From contig JAPWDM010000003.1 in NCBI GenBank assembly GCA_035578155.1, forward strand, positions 67,944,142-68,008,141: a DNA stretch of 64,000 bases, written 5' to 3'. Of this stretch, positions 37,086 to 48,465 are shown piece by piece; the first letter of the stretch is position 1, and each line of letters starts with the position of its first letter. Source of the DNA: Brachynemurus nebulosus (lineage: Eukaryota > Arthropoda > Insecta > Neuroptera > Myrmeleontidae). Position numbers and translations under genes: made by a program. The notes under the pieces were generated by a model. That model saw nothing but the letters and a program-made list of their open reading frames with translations. It did not search any database and was not told where the DNA came from.

Positions 37086-37616
37086 CAGCTGAACTCTTTT
37101 TTATGCGGTCTTTTTTTGTGCGGTTTTTTTATGCGGTTTGTAAAAAATAGCCATTAAAAGGCATAATGTGAATCATAATCACGAGATAGTAAGAAACTTA
37201 AACAATTACTATAATAACTTTCTTTGATAAAAATACTTTTTACCGGCTTTTAAGCATTTAATCAATACATTGCATAAGTACATAAGTTATTGCATCATTT
37301 AATTTTGTTACAGATGTATTTTTCAAAATTTTCATAATATTATAAAATAGAAATAAAATGTTTCTACGTGTAAATTAATGCTTTATTTTGTTTACAGAAG
37401 CAACTTCTAAGGAAATTTCTAAGTTTTAAGCGTTTTTAATGATGTTTTTTCGATGAAACTTTTTTTATGCGGTTGGTCGAGACCGCATAAAAAATGTTTT
37501 TTGTATAATCTGGATCGAACTATACTTTTTATAGCTATTTATGATATTTTTGAATATATTTTTTTGTGCGATTTTTTTATGCGGTCCCTATCCACCGCAC
37601 AAAAAAGGATCAACTG
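37086..37616 (+). mobile_element. pogo/Tigger-like MITE, ATGCGGT family
   Basis: TA (37084-37085) then CAGCTGAACTC and TTTTTTATGCGGTC; right end CCGCACAAAAAAGG then ATCAACTG and TA (37617-37618). CAGYTGA ends with TA target fit Tigger/pogo. The word TTTTTTATGCGGT recurs five times near the ends and at a central hairpin (about 37460-37490, GGTCGAGACC). 531 bp, no ORF. Confidence 0.8.
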
Positions 37617-37779
37617 TAGTATGTAAAATCTAGCGAAACATTTTCTGTGACCGGAATAAGTGCAATTCCCGGAAACGGAAATTTCAAACTTGATGTAAGG
37701 TACCTTCTACTAAAGTAAACATGTCTGTTCCTTCCTGTGCGCATACGTCTCTGTTTTAAAATAATATAATTAATTAATA

Positions 37780-38440
37780 TTAAATATATTGGCTGGCTCA
37801 TCAATTGCCACCCCACTGACTGAGATCCAATGCACGAACCACACACATAGTATAAATATCAGTAGTAATTTAAAAGTAATTAAACACGGAACGGTAAAGT
37901 ACAATACTGCAGTACTATCCCTCCTCCTCCTGTTGGATGTAAAATATTGGCAGGAGTGCTACTACTACGAGCGGCGAAACAGTGAAGCGAGTGGGGCGAG
38001 GGTAAGGGAAGGTTTGATCCATGACGAACGACAGCACAAAACCTCTAGAGGTAAGTAATATTGTGTGGACGGGACATATACACACACATATACGTTCACA
38101 ACGGGATTGAACAAAGGATGAATGAAAATTACAGCTTTGAGAGCTAGACACACGAGTTAGTACAACGAACGGCCAACACTTAAATCATTTACCATCGTGT
38201 CCGCAAACGCTATCGAACACAACTGCCATTCACTATTTACACTACCACCACAAAAATTATCCCTAACAGCCTTGATAAGGAGAAATACTGTAAAAGCGTA
38301 GACCAGTGTGCTATGAAAAAAAAGCTCCCATAAAAACATAGCGACTTACCGACAGATTGATAATCTATTTGATTTCTTTGGTCAGATAGAAACTGCGGCC
38401 GCAATTGTGGGCATCAAATATATATACCATGTGAGTTTTT
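37780..38440. other. GC-richer non-repeat patch with two strong opposed splice donors
   Basis: The patch is not obviously repetitive. On the plus strand, CTCTAGAG|GTAAGTAA at 38046-38060 is a near-consensus donor after about 250 bp of GC-richer DNA. On the minus strand, CTGTCG|GTAAGTCG (donor GT just left of 38355) follows a TATATATATTT at about 38410-38420. These could be 5' non-coding exons of one or two genes whose other exons I cannot identify, or chance. No coding frame is supported. Confidence 0.25.
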
Positions 38441-38707
38441 TGAGAGTTGCCATATCTATTACAACGAAATTTTTATGATAGAAATGATACTGGAAAAGGT
38501 TCTTTTCTTGGATGTAATGGAAATGTAACCAAGAAAAACACTATCGGTTGAAGTAGCCTCAAGTACATATGCATATTTTTACCGCCTAACTGATAAATTA
38601 AAGAAAAATTAAAAATTAAACTTGAGTAAATAAATTTATGTTATTAATTAACGCATTAGATCAGTTTTATTGAAAAATTAATATATAATCTCATTTAAAA
38701 ATCTATA

Positions 38708-38855
38708 AGTTTGTATCATAGCTCGAAAACCATAAGAGCTATAATACTCCTGACTATAGCAATCGGTTGCCCCCGTTAATATCGTCAACTCTTATTTGAA
38801 CAATTTTTCGATTAAATCAACGGTTTGGCTGTAATAAAAATGGCAACTCTCGAAA
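38708..38855 (+). repeat. dispersed repeat, copy 2 (first copy at 150)
   Basis: AAACCATAAGAGCTATAA, GAACAATTTTTCGA and GTAATAAAAATGGCAA in the same order as in the copy at 150-280. Confidence 0.5.
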
Positions 38856-38865
38856 AACTCACACA

Positions 38866-38981
<116 letters not shown>

Positions 38982-39564
38982 GGTGTAAAGTAAATAAGTT
39001 TCATCCTTTTGAGAGATGGTTTATCTCGGTGTAAAATTGCCGAAGACATAAAAATTTTTTCGGAATTCGCTATCTGAGAAAATCGCATCCCAGCCAGCTC
39101 ATCGTTTAATATGAATTTCTCTGAATACGCCTCTGACCAAACTAAAATTATTCGCACCCTGTATAATAAAAATTTTTTAAAAATAAAAATAATTTTTTTT
39201 TTTATTTTACGACAATATGTAAACATCTGCCGACTTTTGAATTGATTAGGTACTGTATAGTAAAAAAAAAACCGAACACTGTTTTTCATAAATTTTGGTT
39301 AAAATATGTTTGAAATATTTTTGTGGGTTTTTATTTCACAGGACGTTATGAATATTGCAAGAACCGTAACTGTGGTATTGTTGCATTTCTTTAATTACAA
39401 ATATTTAGTTGCATTACTTTAATTACAAGTATTAATTTAATTAAAAATTACACTTGAATTTTTAAACAAACCAAAATAAAAACTTTCCTTTAACTGTCAT
39501 AAAACATTGTTATTAATATTGTTGGTACACAACACAGATTAAAAAGCGAATTTTTATTCATAAG

Positions 39565-40198
39565 TAGTGTTCGAAATCTTGCGGTGCTGACAGGACCGTA
39601 CTTATATTTTCAAAACTTAAAACGTTAAAAAATCGGGCTAAATACATTTTTTTTTCAAAAATTGTATCGGTATATTCTCTATTAACCATCAGCTGTTAAT
39701 AAAAATTAGTTTCAAGTTACAAAAAAGCGTTATTTTAAAAAAGTACAAAAATTTTAACTTTTTTTAAATTAAAATTGTTGAAAATTTGACTGACTGACTG
39801 TAACTTAAAACTTGTTAATAAAAAAATAAGCTGTCATTTAAAAAAATATTTTTTGGAAAACATAATAATGTGTTGTCTCTCTCACATTTTACTGGGAGAA
39901 AAAAGACAATTGATACACATAAATCATTCACTGGTTACATCAAAACATACCCTAACACAATACATAAAATTAAAATCGGACCAAGCAAGTTGTGACAATA
40001 AATGTATACACGCATATCTAAAATATATTCAAAACATATCAATATAAGAGGATATTGTCCGTATATAGGCATCCATAATTACCTGTTGTATATATTTAAA
40101 ATCGCATCAAAATGTTTTATCTAAAATAAATAAACAATTTTTAATACCTTAAAAAAATAAAGACAATACTGTCAGCACCGCAACCTCTTCGATCACTA
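39565..40198 (+). mobile_element. hAT-like element nested in the 4.4-kb element
   Basis: Perfect 8-bp TSD TTCATAAG (39557-39564, 40199-40206). Ends TAGTGTTCGAA and TTCGATCACTA, and inward GCGGTGCTGACAG answers CTGTCAGCACCGC. TAGTG ends and an 8-bp TSD are typical for hAT. 634 bp; a 64-codon open frame inside is not recognisable as a transposase. Confidence 0.9.
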
Positions 40199-40434
40199 TT
40201 CATAAGTGAGTAACTTTAGCGGAAAACTGTAACAGAGAATTCCAAACTTCGGCATTAATTATCATTATTGTAAAATTATTTTACCAAATTTGTTCTATTG
40301 TACCAACAAGCTCAAACAAAACACATTTAAATAATAATTTATGTACCTGCGACACACATCAAAATAAGAGTACCAATAATAATAATAAGATACTATAAAC
40401 ATACATAATTATGTATGTAAGCAAATATACAGTA

Positions 40435-41366
40435 AGGTAAATGTCCCAAATTCCGACACTTTAAGGAAGAACTAAACATATTTTCCTAGAATAATTTAAA
40501 ATTCGTTTCTAGGAAAAAATATTTTCCTAGAATAATTTAAAAGGCTCAAAGTCTTTTGTCAACAACCAGACCAAAATTTTTACTTTAGATAAATTATCAC
40601 TTAAGAAAAATAGAAAGATAAAATACAAAAAATAAGAATTTTTGTACTACTGAAATGACACATAATTTCGACATCTACCATAAGACTTAGCTCTAAATTC
40701 AATATCTTTGTGAACTTATTTTCGTGTTTTTAAATTCAACAATGTCCATAATTTTGACTATAAACGCTTTAGCTCAAATAAAAAAGAAAAAAAAATTGAT
40801 AAAGATGCATTTAACCTTTAACCGGTAAGGTGATGTCTGTGAGTCGTATACAAAAATATTCTTTTTTGTTAACTGAACGTTTGTGTATTCTTTTATGATT
40901 TAGGGCAAATTTTACCCTGCTGGCGTAAGGGGAGTGGTCTCCAGTTTTTGGCTATCTATGTTACCAGCCCGCGGTATGTTAATCTGTTGATGTCTCTCAG
41001 ACATCACTTTACCGTGATTATTATAAAAATTCACCTTACCGGTTAAGGGTTAAGTATAATTTATTGAAAAATTGCTTTATTTATTACACGTACATATTAG
41101 TTAATAATGTACTTTTCCAATTTCTGCTAATATAAAAATCAGTACTGTTTTGTTGTATATTTCGCAAAATAACTAATTGATCATTAATTTTAGTACAATA
41201 TTTGTTAAAAATAAATCGAAATATACAAAAGATAGTATTACCTAATGTTCATAGATATATCTCTGATATACAAAACGAACGTTTTAAAAGCAGAAATTTT
41301 TTAAATTCTTTAAAATAATATAAAAGTTTGATTTTAAGACACTGTCTGATTTTGGGTCATTTACCT
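40435..41366 (+). mobile_element. TA-target element, AGGTAAATG family
   Basis: TA then AGGTAAATGTCCCAAATTC; right end GATTTTGGGTCATTTACCT then TA (41367-41368). The inverted repeat is about 25 bp with few differences. Contains the TTAA MITE at 40815. 932 bp including that insert. Confidence 0.78.
40815..41049 (+). mobile_element. piggyBac-like MITE, CCGGTAAGGTGA family, copy 1
   Basis: TTAA (40811-40814) then CCTTTAACCGGTAAGGTGA; right end TCACCTTACCGGTTAAGGG then TTAA (41050-41053). Subterminal GATGTCTGTGAG / CTCTCAGACATCA. 235 bp. Copy 2 at 44485 is interrupted by a Harbinger-like insertion. Confidence 0.88.
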
Positions 41367-42548
41367 TATCTATTGATTCATTCAAATTGATAAATATTCC
41401 TTTTCAGTTCACAGCCTCTGTGGTTCCCAGTGTGTCAAAATCGTCAAAACATTTTTTTAAAAATAAACAATTGCAGACATACATATGTACTTGGGGATTC
41501 ACAGACCATCATGATATCATCACATCAACCATCGATAATCGAGGAGTTGGCCAAGTGCGTATTTAACACACATTAAGCCGAGTTGCTGAGTTATTTGCGT
41601 TTTTGTATTTTTGGGGATAAAATACATCGCATCGCATATTTTTTTACGGTTTACTGTGAAAATAAATAAATATATTTGTACTTGTGTTACTTAAGGGTCA
41701 ATTAAGTGGTAATTGGATTCCTTACAAACCACATGGACTTTGAAATACAATATTTCTGAAACGAGGTATAAAAAGTTGTTAAAAGAACCTTAACTTGATT
41801 TTAAAAGATTTTTCTAATGATATGCTGCAAACAGTATACATATAATTATTTTTGAAGGAATTTACGAAAAAAATTTTTCAGCATTTCTCTTAATAATTTT
41901 GATTTGAATTTTTGGAAATGTTATCTAATATCAGAATATACTTTGACGTAAAATTTCACTTACTGAGTGTACTAAAATTGTTTATGCCCAATTTTAAATA
42001 CGGAAGATAGGTACCATAAGAAATTAAGAAAGAAATTGTTTTACTGACGGTTAATTGAGATATCTATTTGTAGCATGTATTATATTTGCAAAATTTCTTC
42101 GGAACCCTAATCTTTGAAAATTATTTTTTAAAAAGCCATAAACATAATATATTTATGACCTGTCAAACTGGATATATTTATGTGTTTTGGAAACACTAGT
42201 AACCTATTTATTTTATACATAAGTATGAATATGTATTTTTAGTTGTATGTGTATGATTGCCGATTGGTATTCCGTATTCGTATTATTTTATTATCATTTT
42301 ATCAATAATAAAACAGTACATTCTTCCTTATTTTTTTAACAATACAGGTACTGGTCTAAGCTGTTTTAAACTGTTGCATAACTGTGTGAAAATAAATTAG
42401 CGATTTATAATTTCTTTAAATCAAAGTATTAAAATTAAAAGTGTGTGTATGTGCGTGAATAACAAACCAATTGTATATTTTAGAAATGTTTTAAAATTTA
42501 ATTGTTGTGTCATAATTCATAAATACTTCAACTTGACGCACTTGCTCT

Positions 42549-42960
42549 GAGATAGTCAGGTACAAAAGTTTATCTCAGCAAAAAAACTTTATCAAAAATT
42601 AAATAATGTATTGATATTCTTCAGTTATTATATTTGTATACCACTTTTTTTTTGTATTTCCGCGCGCTTATGTTGTAGCAATTTAAAAGAATTGTTGAAG
42701 AAACGTTGTAAAAACGTAGTAAAATGATGTTTTTAAATTATATTTCAAAATCGGCGTGGTCAATAATTTTTATTTCTTATTAAATATGGTTTGTAACTTT
42801 GTATTAAATAACATTCAATTTTTATCAAATTCCTTTGACACGTTTTCATTTTATTCTAAAAAAATAGAATTTTCCCATAAGAACCCGTGTTAAAATTACA
42901 AAACTTTGAAATCGTTTTTCTCAAAATTGGGGTGGTCAATTTTTTTTTCGGTAAGGGCTC
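42549..42960 (+). repeat. 410-bp direct repeat, copy 1
   Basis: GAGATAGTCAGGTACAAAAG, then TTTCCGCGCGCTTATGTTG, CATTTTACTA-type and CCTTTGACACGTTTTCATT match 46241-46655 in order and orientation at high similarity. It starts at the same base in both copies (GAGATAGTCA), which suggests a defined element end. Family unknown. Confidence 0.8.
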
Positions 42961-43404
42961 GTATTATTGGTATTGGAGAAAATAAATATCTAGTGAACTT
43001 TGTTAAATTTCCAAATAATTTAATGAGATTTGACGAAATCGATCTATTTGATATGTGACGTAAATTGTCTCATTAAAAATTATGTTTAAATTTTTATGGA
43101 CACTACTGTATAACTATTTTCACAAGATTCCGTAAACAAGCAGGTAAAAATATTTTGTTGACAAAAAAATTTACATTCAAAAAAGCAAAGGAAAAAAATG
43201 ATAAGTAATCAGAGCCTGATTAAGTTTTTTTTTCTAGGGGCCATTTTTTAACACGTTTTTGACAACCGAAAATTTCTGAAATGAAACTTGATCGGTAAAA
43301 TTTAACTAGCAATACTTAATTAGTAGACTGAGACCTTTCTCTCCTGCAAATTATGAAACTTATTTACTTTACACCCTGTATATATATATATATATATAAA
43401 TTTT

Positions 43405-43514
43405 AGCGAATATTATTTTGGGTTTCTAGGGAAAATTTCTGCCATAGTCCCGGGCTCAGGTCGCGTTATGACAGTGGCTGTAACAGCTGAATTCCATTCT
43501 GGAAATTCGCTAAA
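43405..43514 (+). mobile_element. TAGCGAA-family repeat, 3' part
   Basis: GGGTTTCTAGGGA, TGCCATAGTCCCGGGCTCA, GTGGCTGTAACAGCTGAA and GGAAATTCGCTAAAA are the right-end modules of the family. The left half is missing. 43.5-44.05 kb holds no supported gene. Confidence 0.7.
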
Positions 43515-44046
43515 AACTAGATACCAAAAACTATTTAATAGTTACATTTCTCAATACTTATAATTTAATTCCAAAATAAGTAAAAAAAAAGATCTAAATT
43601 TAAAACCGTCATACCACAATCTCCCTTAATTTTAACTCAGCAGTGTACTTTATGTATTCAAAACAGAACAACTACAACAGTATAGGTATAGGTATTGCCA
43701 CCGATAATGACACCACAGTATGTCGATGTATTGGGGGGATAACATAGCAGGAGCGTTAATGTCCATTCTATCGCCACCACCATATATGTATACATACATA
43801 TACCTACGACAACAGTGTTTCAATTTATACAATTATTCGGCGTTTCCACCACCATTTTAAGTTGTAGTTGATAGTGATCTTCTCCTATGGTGTACGTAGG
43901 TAGGTACATGTTCTAGGTGCTAGACAGATAGCAGATAGGTGCTGCTGGCGGTTATGCAAATAGTGATGAAGTGTTTTCATTATTTCGTTTAAAATTCACT
44001 ACATTTTGGCAGTGTATTACGGGACATAATTATGTAGTTAAACAGA

Positions 44047-44133
<87 letters not shown>
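44047..44133. repeat. (TA)n microsatellite
   Basis: About 87 bp of TA repeats. Confidence 0.95.
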
Positions 44134-44136
<3 letters not shown>

Positions 44137-44234
44137 GGAAGCTACCAGCTGTAATGCTAACTAAATTGTCTCGATAAAATGATATAGTACAGACTTGATG
44201 TTTATTGTTATCTATAAGTGTTTGCGATCACTTT

Positions 44235-44310
44235 TAGCGAATTTCTGAATAAAAATTTTAGCTATTTCGGCCGCTGTCATAGTGAGATTTGAATCTCACC
44301 AAAAATAAAT
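44235..44310 (-). mobile_element. TAGCGAA-family repeat, terminal fragment
   Basis: TAGCGAATTTCTGAATAAAA, TTTTAGCTATT and GCCGCTGTCATAGTGAG are the right-end modules in reverse orientation. Confidence 0.55.
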
Positions 44311-44484
44311 CGACTGGACCCAACCTTTTGCCCTTGAGTTCTAAGTATACTTAAAAAATCATATTTTTCTTCAGAAATGCGTAAACCAATTTTAATAGAA
44401 TTTGACAGTTGGGCAGTTCAACGGATGCCACTGCTTTTAGCAAACAAAGAAATACAAAACGGTGAAGGCTCCTCTCTCTCTCCC

Positions 44485-45357
44485 CCGGTAAGGTGATGTC
44501 TGTGAGTCGTATACAAATATATTCTTTCAGTTTTCTTCCTCCCTGCTTGTTTTTGTTAACTGAACGTTTGTGTATTCTTTTATGGTTTAGGGCAAATTTT
44601 ACCCTGCTGGCGTAAGGGAAGTGTTTAATACATGCATATACGTGTGGTCTCCAGTTTTGGCTATCTATGTTACCAGCCCACGGTATGTTAATTTGTTGAT
44701 GTCTCTCAGACATCACTTTACCGTGAGTATTATAAAAATTCACCTTACCGGTTATAGTAGCACTACACTCTCGTCGAGGCAACACGAGGCGGCGCGAGAC
44801 CGAGAGTGTAGTTGATGCTCTCGTGTTACCTCGCCTCGCCTCGTCAAGCCTTGCCTCGCCTCGTCAGCTCTCCGATCTGAGTCGGTTTTTTGTCACAAGT
44901 CAAAGAACACGAGACACGAGGCGAGGCGATCAACTACACTCTCGCATATAATCGTGTGTTGATATTGCATATGTTGCATATCTGCGTACATAGATATCAT
45001 CAGAATATACATATTGTCTGATATCATGTTTTTTTACATAACCTAAAATCATGCCTTAAATTTACAAAAACGTTATTTTAAACTTTTTTGTGTAATATAC
45101 ATGAAGAAAATTACAGTATTCAACAATACATAGAACTGCAGCAGCAGTTATTTGAATCCATGTCACCGACATCACCCATCTTGTCCATCTATGATTGACA
45201 TTTCAAACTATACGAACGCGTATGAGCAGTATGAATAACTGAGTATATAAGCGAGAATGTAGATGGTACAAACTCGTGTTGTCTCGCCTCGTCAAAACCT
45301 CGACGAACGTTTCGTCGAGGCGACCTCGCGAGAATGTAGTGCTACTATTAAGGGTTA
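44485..45357 (+). mobile_element. piggyBac-like MITE, copy 2, split by a Harbinger-like element
   Basis: CCGGTAAGGTGATGTCTGTG ... TCACCTTACCGGTTA matches copy 1 at 40815 but has about 40 extra bases inside and a damaged left end. The right end is interrupted after CCGGTTA by the insertion at 44755-45347 and resumes as TTAAGGGTTAG, where copy 1 reads uninterrupted CCGGTTAAGGGTTAA. Confidence 0.85.
44755..45347 (+). mobile_element. PIF/Harbinger-like MITE with empty-site proof
   Basis: Ends TAGTAGCACTACACTCTCG and CGAGAATGTAGTGCTACTA, flanked by TTA at 44752-44754 and 45348-45350. The intact related site at 41042-41050 gives the empty target, confirming a 3-bp TTA duplication. The left third is rich in GCCTCGCCTCGTC words. 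593 bp, no ORF. A 144-codon minus frame overlapping the left flank is not a gene. Confidence 0.9.
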
Positions 45358-46240
45358 GTATGCACAGACATCAGACACGAAACTGAAATTGTTTCGTGAG
45401 AGAGCTCTGAAACCTAAAATGCGCGTGAAAAGTTTTCATTTTGGAGGGGAAAAAATTGAAATATACGTAGTTTAAATATCCTATTAACTATTGAAAGTGA
45501 AAATTGAACTTTGTGACGTCATTAAGTATATTTAATCGTTTTTAGTGTACAAAATTATTAATTTACGCAACAAAAGCTTGATGATTGGTGCCAATTATAC
45601 GTTTCTTTGGTCGTTCTTCTCATTTCTGACACAACTAATCCTGTAAAATTAAGGGAAAATACTGTTGTAGAGGATAAATTATATCTAATAACGTAAATTT
45701 CGACTTATTACCAATCAGATTGCATAATTTATCCTCAAATTATTAAAATTGCATCAACAAGTCAAGAACAAGTCAACTTCTTGTTCATTTTTCATTGGTT
45801 TATGTCATGTGTTACTTTAATATTCGTAAGTACAGTAGAGCCAGTGTGTAAAACATTAATTATTTGATGTTACCTTGTCCTGTTGAGAAACTGTCGCAAC
45901 TTGGTAGGTAAGTTTAGCAGAACCTTCACTCTATAAAACTAGAAAACTTGATAAGGTGTAACCCGCTCGCAGTCGGGAGAGACGAGCGACGTTGCAAACG
46001 ATACAGCCGGCTGCTGTACAGTACACTTGACAGTGATAATGATAAATGATCGCAAGTATAAAAATATTTTTGTAATGTAAATATTATATTTACAGTCACA
46101 TGCAAAATATAAAAGTATCTTACTCTAACCTACTTCTGTATACATATATTGAGTGTCCTAAATGGTACGAGATATAATTTCGATTATATTGGATCAATTA
46201 TGCAGATAAAAATAAACAAATTACTTAAGATATTTGGTGC

Positions 46241-46655
46241 GAGATAGTCAGGTACAAAAGTATAGCTCAGTGAAAAAATTTTCTTTTATCAAAAATTAAA
46301 TAACGTATATTAATATTCTTCAGTTATTATATTTGTATATCACACTTGTTTTTTTGAATTTCCGCGCGCTTATGTTGTAGCAATATAAAAGAATTGTTGA
46401 AAAAGCGTTGTAAAAACGTTGTAAAATGATGTTTATAAATTATATTTCAAAACGGTACGGTCAGTAATTTTTATTTGTTATTAAATATGGTTTGTAACTT
46501 TGTATTTTATAACATATTAAGATTTTATCAAATTCCTTTGACACGTTTTCATTTTATTAAAAAAAAAATAGAATTTTTCCATAAAAACCCGTGTTAAAAT
46601 TACAAAACTTTGAAACCATTTTTCTTAAAATTGGGGCGGTCAATTTTTTTTCGGT
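46241..46655 (+). repeat. 410-bp direct repeat, copy 2
   Basis: Partner of 42549-42960, same orientation. The surrounding 45.36-47.65 kb has no supported gene; 46.67-47.28 kb holds loosely repeated phrases (ACTAGGAAAAAT, TTTCTAAA.GGAATTTC) suggesting old internal duplications. Confidence 0.8.
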
Positions 46656-47655
46656 ATTATAGAAAAATCGTTTTACGGACCAAATACCCTAAGTACGCAG
46701 AACTGTTAGGAAAAAATATTTCTCCCGAATTATATTTCTAAAAGGGATTTCACCATTTTCATAGTAAGAATCAAAAGTTCACATCTAAATCAAACAATTA
46801 CCTTAATTCAAATTACTCCAAAAAGGCTTGATTTGAGTAAGAATAAATTCTTAATTGGTGAGTCTAAAAAAATGGTGAATGAAGTGGTAAAATGATGAAA
46901 CTGGAAGGGAATTATAAGTTTTCGAAGTCGTTCTTTTCATTTCGACCAAAATTAGACACGTAGGAATACTAGGAAAAATACATTTAGCGGATCAGTTATA
47001 TTTCTAAACGGAATTTCGTTAATTTCGCAAAAACTAAAACCTCACACCAAAAATACCTAAATTCAGTCGATTTCCCGAATTATCCGAACTCAAATCACAC
47101 CCATAAACATTGATTTGAGAACAATATGATTTTTTTACATTTGACGTCACCAAGTTTACTCACGTTTTTAAATACGTTAAAAATCGTAAATAAAATGATA
47201 GAATGACGAAACTGGCAGTAGAAGTGAACAGTCATATTTCTAAAAGAAATTTAAATATCTTCACATTCCAGTTACTTCAGTGAATTTTATTAGGGACATT
47301 CTGTACAATCCAATTATAGTATTTAAACTGAAAATTTTTTGGAAAGTATCCATAGTTTTTTATTTGATACTGTACGTACCTGGAAACGTGTTGTCTACAC
47401 TTGTGCTCAATCTAATATTTCACCGTCATACGGATATGTACCTCAACTTGAATGAATTTTTCGTACAAATTTAGTTGGCTGTCTCTCACTCACATCTTTT
47501 TGTTTTTTTTTTTTGGTGATAATAATTTGTTCGTATTTAGTACCTTCATTTCAACAAATGAACATGAAGCGCGTCGGGCAATATTTGCCGAATAGTCAGT
47601 GCTTAAAATACTTTTTCTGTGACTCGGGAACTTAAATATGTACCTAAGTATGTAC

Positions 47656-48465
47656 TTTAGTCCCTCATAATAAGCACTCAAGTGTCTCACTGGTGGATAC
47701 GAGTACTAAGGGGACTAAAATGTGACTTTTGATCCCGCCTCTGAAGTTTGTTGCCAGAGGTCCTAAAAACAATTTGATGCCGTGACGTAAACTTAAGAGA
47801 TGAAATTGCGACACGAGCCGAGTTTACGAGGCGAGTGTCGTAATGCATCTGAGTGAGTAATAGCCATTACAAGTGAGTAGCAATTGAATATAAATAATAA
47901 ATTAAAAGAATAAAATTTTTAATCCATCTTTAAGTTCATTAAATGTTTGTATATGTATCTATGGAAATGATTAACATAAAATTCGAATTGTTTTGTTTAC
48001 TTACACGTTACTACGCAACATATATGAAATTAAAACTTATAGATATACTATTCACAAAATAATCGCAAGCCCATTGAGTAATGGTTAACACGATGATTTC
48101 ATTGATCGAAAGGTATTGAGTAATGATCATTCCTTCACACCTTTGGATGATGCCTAGCTTTCTCAACAATTTAATGTCATTCAAATTGCGTAAAATAATA
48201 TTACATCAAGTATACTAGGGACAAATCAATGAAATTGAACAATATAATATATCTGTTTCTTTGTCTTTATCTACAAGACAGTATTTCTTTACTACTTTAA
48301 ATAAGTTATTCATTACCTAGTAGCACTATTTAAGTTAAATTTCACTTTCTTATTGCTGACGTTCTATAGATTCTGTTTACTGACTGATTTAACAGCGGAA
48401 GAAAAAGTATTTTTAGTCCTTTGCGACTAAAAGTCACACTTTACTCCTTATTATGAGGGACTAAA
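47656..48465. repeat. long-spaced 19-bp perfect inverted repeat
   Basis: TTTAGTCCCTCATAATAAG (47656-47674) and its exact complement (48447-48465), with AGTCCCCTTAGT-like and AAAGTCACA words near both, bound an 810-bp segment that could be a MITE. No TSD resolved. From here to 51.47 kb I see only AT-rich DNA, poly(A) tracts (about 48870) and no gene. Confidence 0.55.

Noticed and set aside
44351..44785. 144-codon minus-strand open frame
   Set aside because: Lies over the piggyBac-like MITE and the end of the Harbinger-like insertion; fully explained by repeats.
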